NCBI GenBank assembly: GCA_021399435.1
Contig: JAJTUP010000042.1
Coordinates: forward strand, 434,001 to 498,000
Direction: 5' to 3'
Source: Diaporthe sp. PMI_573
Taxonomy: Eukaryota > Ascomycota > Sordariomycetes > Diaporthales > Diaporthaceae
Length of the DNA: 64,000 nucleotides
The notes beneath the pieces are model-generated. The model searched no databases, had not been told where the DNA came from, and saw only the letters and a list, made by a program, of their open reading frames with translations. A program made the translations under genes and the position numbers. The first letter of the stretch is position 1. Each line of letters opens with the position of its first letter. Shown piece by piece: positions 61,292-64,000 of the stretch.

Positions 61292-64000
61292 GACCACCGG
61301 AAGTCTCTACGGTGGTCCCTATGTACACAACAGTCCAGATCGGGAGAGAGAATCCCACCTCCTTCCTCATTAATGCTCAACTTAAGAAGCATAGTGAAGA
61401 AGTGCCGATCAAAGCCCTTTGTGATACTGGAGCAGAAGCCCGACTGCTAGTCAGTCCCTCAGTAGCTCAGCGTGCGGTGGAGCAGCTGGGCGCCCGTCTT
61501 AAGAAGCTCAAACGACCTATCACCTTGACCGACTACCGCCAACAAGAAGCCGGCCGCATCACCTACATCCTCAAAACATCACTGTGTGTAGACGGTCGAA
61601 CGTTCCCTGACGAATCGTTCTGGGTCACCGAAACAGGCTATGACGTATTCATTGGTCTAGACTGGTTTGTAGAAAAAGATGTCTGGCTACACCCCCGGAC
61701 AAGGACATTGGAATGGCCAGAAGACAAAAAGAGCCTCGCCCACGAAAAGTGCGACCAACCGATATCTATCGACCCAGTCGTCAACGTAGCAGCCCTTCAA
61801 GCCCAGATCAATGACGACCCGCGACAAGCGCGGTGGAGGGATAAGCCGCTACCTGGCGAGCCTATACCCCTCGAGCTATCTAAGCCACAACAGATTACGG
61901 GAATCGCTGGAATCAACCCATCGTGGAGGACCAATAGAGGCGAGAAGATACCTTTTCCCCTAGACGAGGACCCAGGACACGTTCAATTGGTCCGCGAACG
62001 GTTACCACTACGGTTACGCCACCTCGAGGGTTTCTTTTCGAAGAAGGCCTCTACCAAACTCCCGCCCCGGCGACCCGGGTACGATGTGACGCTCGAACTG
62101 AAGAATCCGTTGACCGGCTCACCTCCGACCTTCCGCACACCGATCGGATTGATTCCACTGGAGAAGGAAACAACAGACGAACTCTTGAAGATTGGGTTTA
62201 TCGAGCGATGTATGGAGCCCAAGGCAGCGTCAGTCCTCTTCGTACCAAAGCCACACTCTACGGACAAGCGCTTTTGTATTGATTACCGCTGGATCAACCA
62301 ATTCTTGAAGGACCGTTTGGTCCCCGCACCTGATGTCAACGGGACAGTGGCTGGGTGCCGCAACGCTAAGAGATTCTCTAAGATTGATATCATCAGGGCC
62401 TTCAACCGACTCCGTATGGCCGTGAACTCTGAACACTTGACAGCGTTTCGTACACGCCAGGGTACATTCCAGTGGAAGGTTCTGCCTTTCGGCCTTAAGG
62501 TTGGGCCGGCTTGGTGGCAGGATTTCATTAATGCCCAATTGAACGAACTCCTAGACCTATTTGCGAGCGCCTACGCCGACGACGTTCTGATCTATTCAGA
62601 TGAGGAAGACGAAGAAGTCCACTGGGTACAGGTGGAGGAAGTGATACACCGACTGAGCCAAGCCGATCTTCAAGGGGACATCAAGAAGTCCCGATTTAAC
62701 GTCACGACGATAGACTACCTCGGCATTGTGATGGAAGCCGGGGTAGGTGTTCGCATCGACCCTGAGAAAGTGAAGGCTATTCACAACTGGAAATTCGAAG
62801 ACCTCAAGTCGAAGACCGCGATCCGCTCATTCCTAGGCCTCTGCAACTATATTCGCGTATTCTGCCATCACGCGAGCGGCACCGCAGAGCCTCTTAACCG
62901 TTTACTCAAGAAGGATGTGCCCTTTAGCTGCGGCCCCGAGCAACAAGCTGCCTTTGAAGAACTCAAACGACTCGCGTGCGAAGCGCCTGTGATGGCCTTC
63001 TTCGTACCGGGTCGAGAAACGAAAGTCGAGACTGACGCCTCACGTAACGCCACTGGAGGAGTTATCTGGCAGAAGCAACCTGACGGCGAGTGGAAGCCGG
63101 TGGGTTACTTCTCCAAGACAATGACCCCGGCCGAGAGAGCCTACCCGATCCAGGACCGCGAATTACTCGCTGTGGTACAAACCCTTGAGCAATACCAGCC
63201 TGAACTACTCGGAATGAAGTTCTTCGTCCTGACTGACCACCAAGCGCTCGTGTATTACTCGACAAAACGAGTCCTCTCTACCCGGCAAGTCCGCTGGGCA
63301 GACTTCCTCTCGAACTTCGACATCACATTCCAGTACCGACCGGGCAAGGATAACGTTGCTGCTGATGCCCTCTCACGAAAGACTGCCGATCTCCCTACTG
63401 TCAAAGCCCGTGAGCAAGAAGAACGCACAATGGCGCTGATCCCGCCCGAGAAGATTAAACCTGCGATCAACGCAGCCGAGGTTGCGTTGACACCCTATAC
63501 GGTTCAGGGTTCCGACCTCGTCGACCTCATCAAGGTCGAGAATGAGAAACAAGAACTCGGCTCATATGAAGGCAAATTGATCGTCCCGGAACTCACGAGC
63601 AATGGCCAACTCTTTCTACGTACCGCTCTGATCCGCGAGGCTCACGAACCCAAGATCTTCGCCCACCCAGGGCAGAACAAGACGATCGAGGCAATCCGCC
63701 GCCAATACCACTGGGAGGGATTGAACAAGGATGTCCGACGCTACGTGAAGAATTGCCACAAGTGCGGCCGCAACAAGGGGCGGCATGACCGTAGCCCAGG
63801 ACTCCTACGCCCATTACCTATTCCGAACCACGTGTGGGAGCACGTGGCCGTCGATGGCAAAGATATGCCGCCTGACCGCTATAGCTACAATTACGTATGG
63901 GTTTTTATTTGCAAATTTAGCAGGATCTTAGCTACGCTACCGGGACGAAAGACTGATACGGCGGAAGACCTGGCAAAGCGGTACTACCGCCACCTATATC
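61276..64000 (+). CDS. Gypsy Pol polyprotein (protease, RT, RNase H, integrase), 3' end outside window
   Basis: Open in the -1 frame relative to Gag from 61276 and continuing past 64000; the first ATG is at 61321. Order of domains: aspartic protease (ALCDTGAEARLLV), reverse transcriptase (KRFCIDYRWINQFL, KIDIIRAFNRLRM, SAYADDVLIYS with catalytic YADD), RNase H (VETDASRNATGG, DRELLAVVQ, LTDHQALVY, ADALSRK), then integrase with an HHCC zinc finger (HPGQNKTIEAIRRQYHWEGL ... CHKCGRNKG) and the first catalytic Asp region (HVAVDGKDMPP). All catalytic residues that can be seen are present and no stop occurs in 2.7 kb. A -1 frameshift in the overlap near GGAAAAC (61279-61285) could produce Gag-Pol; reinitiation at 61321 is the alternative. 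Confidence 0.92.

Larger units (their letters stand above)
59392..64000 (+). mobile_element. Ty3/gypsy LTR retrotransposon, cut by the window end
   Basis: The 5' LTR starts with TG at 59392, exactly where the hAT relic breaks off. The LTR/leader up to 59857 includes a 17-bp direct repeat AGCGATCAATAAATAAG (twice near 59626 and 59665) and a 7-bp tandem array. Gag and Pol follow on the plus strand in different frames. Pol is open to the end of the window, so the copy may be complete. The 3' half of the integrase and the 3' LTR lie outside. Confidence 0.9.

Overview
The window looks like a piece of a filamentous ascomycete (Pezizomycotina) genome, from a transposon-rich accessory or subtelomere-like compartment. 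Evidence: introns of about 47-115 bp with GT..AG ends and CTAAC/CTGAT-type branch sites; fungal-specific domains (HET, 2EXR, FunK1, Zn2Cys6, fungal bZIP, STAND/NLR fragments); and abundant hAT, copia and gypsy elements typical of fungi. No bacterial operons, CRISPR arrays, rRNA or convincing tRNA genes were seen.

Layout. 0.6-3.2 kb: a 16-bp minisatellite followed by two convergent hypothetical genes with introns. 5.2-9 kb: a 5'-truncated copia element fused to a folylpolyglutamate-synthase-like fragment, then a truncated SET-domain gene. 9.8-13.8 kb: the largest apparent host gene, a three-exon coiled-coil/proline-rich protein. 14.5-16.4 kb: an open hAT transposase. 17.1-19 kb: a small secreted cysteine-rich protein, a broken gene and an NLR fragment. 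21.5-26.5 kb: a P-loop kinase-like gene and a second copy cut by a complete hAT element with 16-bp inverted ends. 26.8-27.3 kb: a short non-autonomous hAT. 27.5-30.9 kb: a multi-exon pseudogene on the minus strand, a bZIP transcription factor with promoter-like motifs, and a frameshifted segment. 31.2-33 kb: a pol-less LTR element with a gag. 33-39.3 kb: a 2EXR fragment, an importin-alpha copy without its import-signal domain, and one hAT inserted in another. 40.4-49 kb: a small membrane protein, fragments of bromodomain, C2H2, TPR and HET genes, a TA-flanked MITE and a solo copia LTR with a perfect 5-bp target duplication. 49.4-52.5 kb: hAT remains. 53.5-55.3 kb: a Zn2Cys6 regulator. 56.5-57.5 kb: a FunK1 fragment. 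58.7-64 kb: a hAT relic interrupted by a gypsy element whose pol runs off the window.

Together: few genes look intact (coiled-coil gene, bZIP, Zn2Cys6, 4-TM protein, secreted protein, P-loop kinase). Around them is a graveyard of immunity/incompatibility-type modules (NACHT-associated helix, HET, TPR, C2H2, FunK1) broken up by transposons. Several transposon ORFs are long and stop-free, so strong repeat-induced point mutation does not appear to have acted on them; a few in-frame stops (27.5-28.5 kb, 47.0 kb) are of the kind C-to-T changes would give. Every functional call was made by eye from translations; no database search was run.
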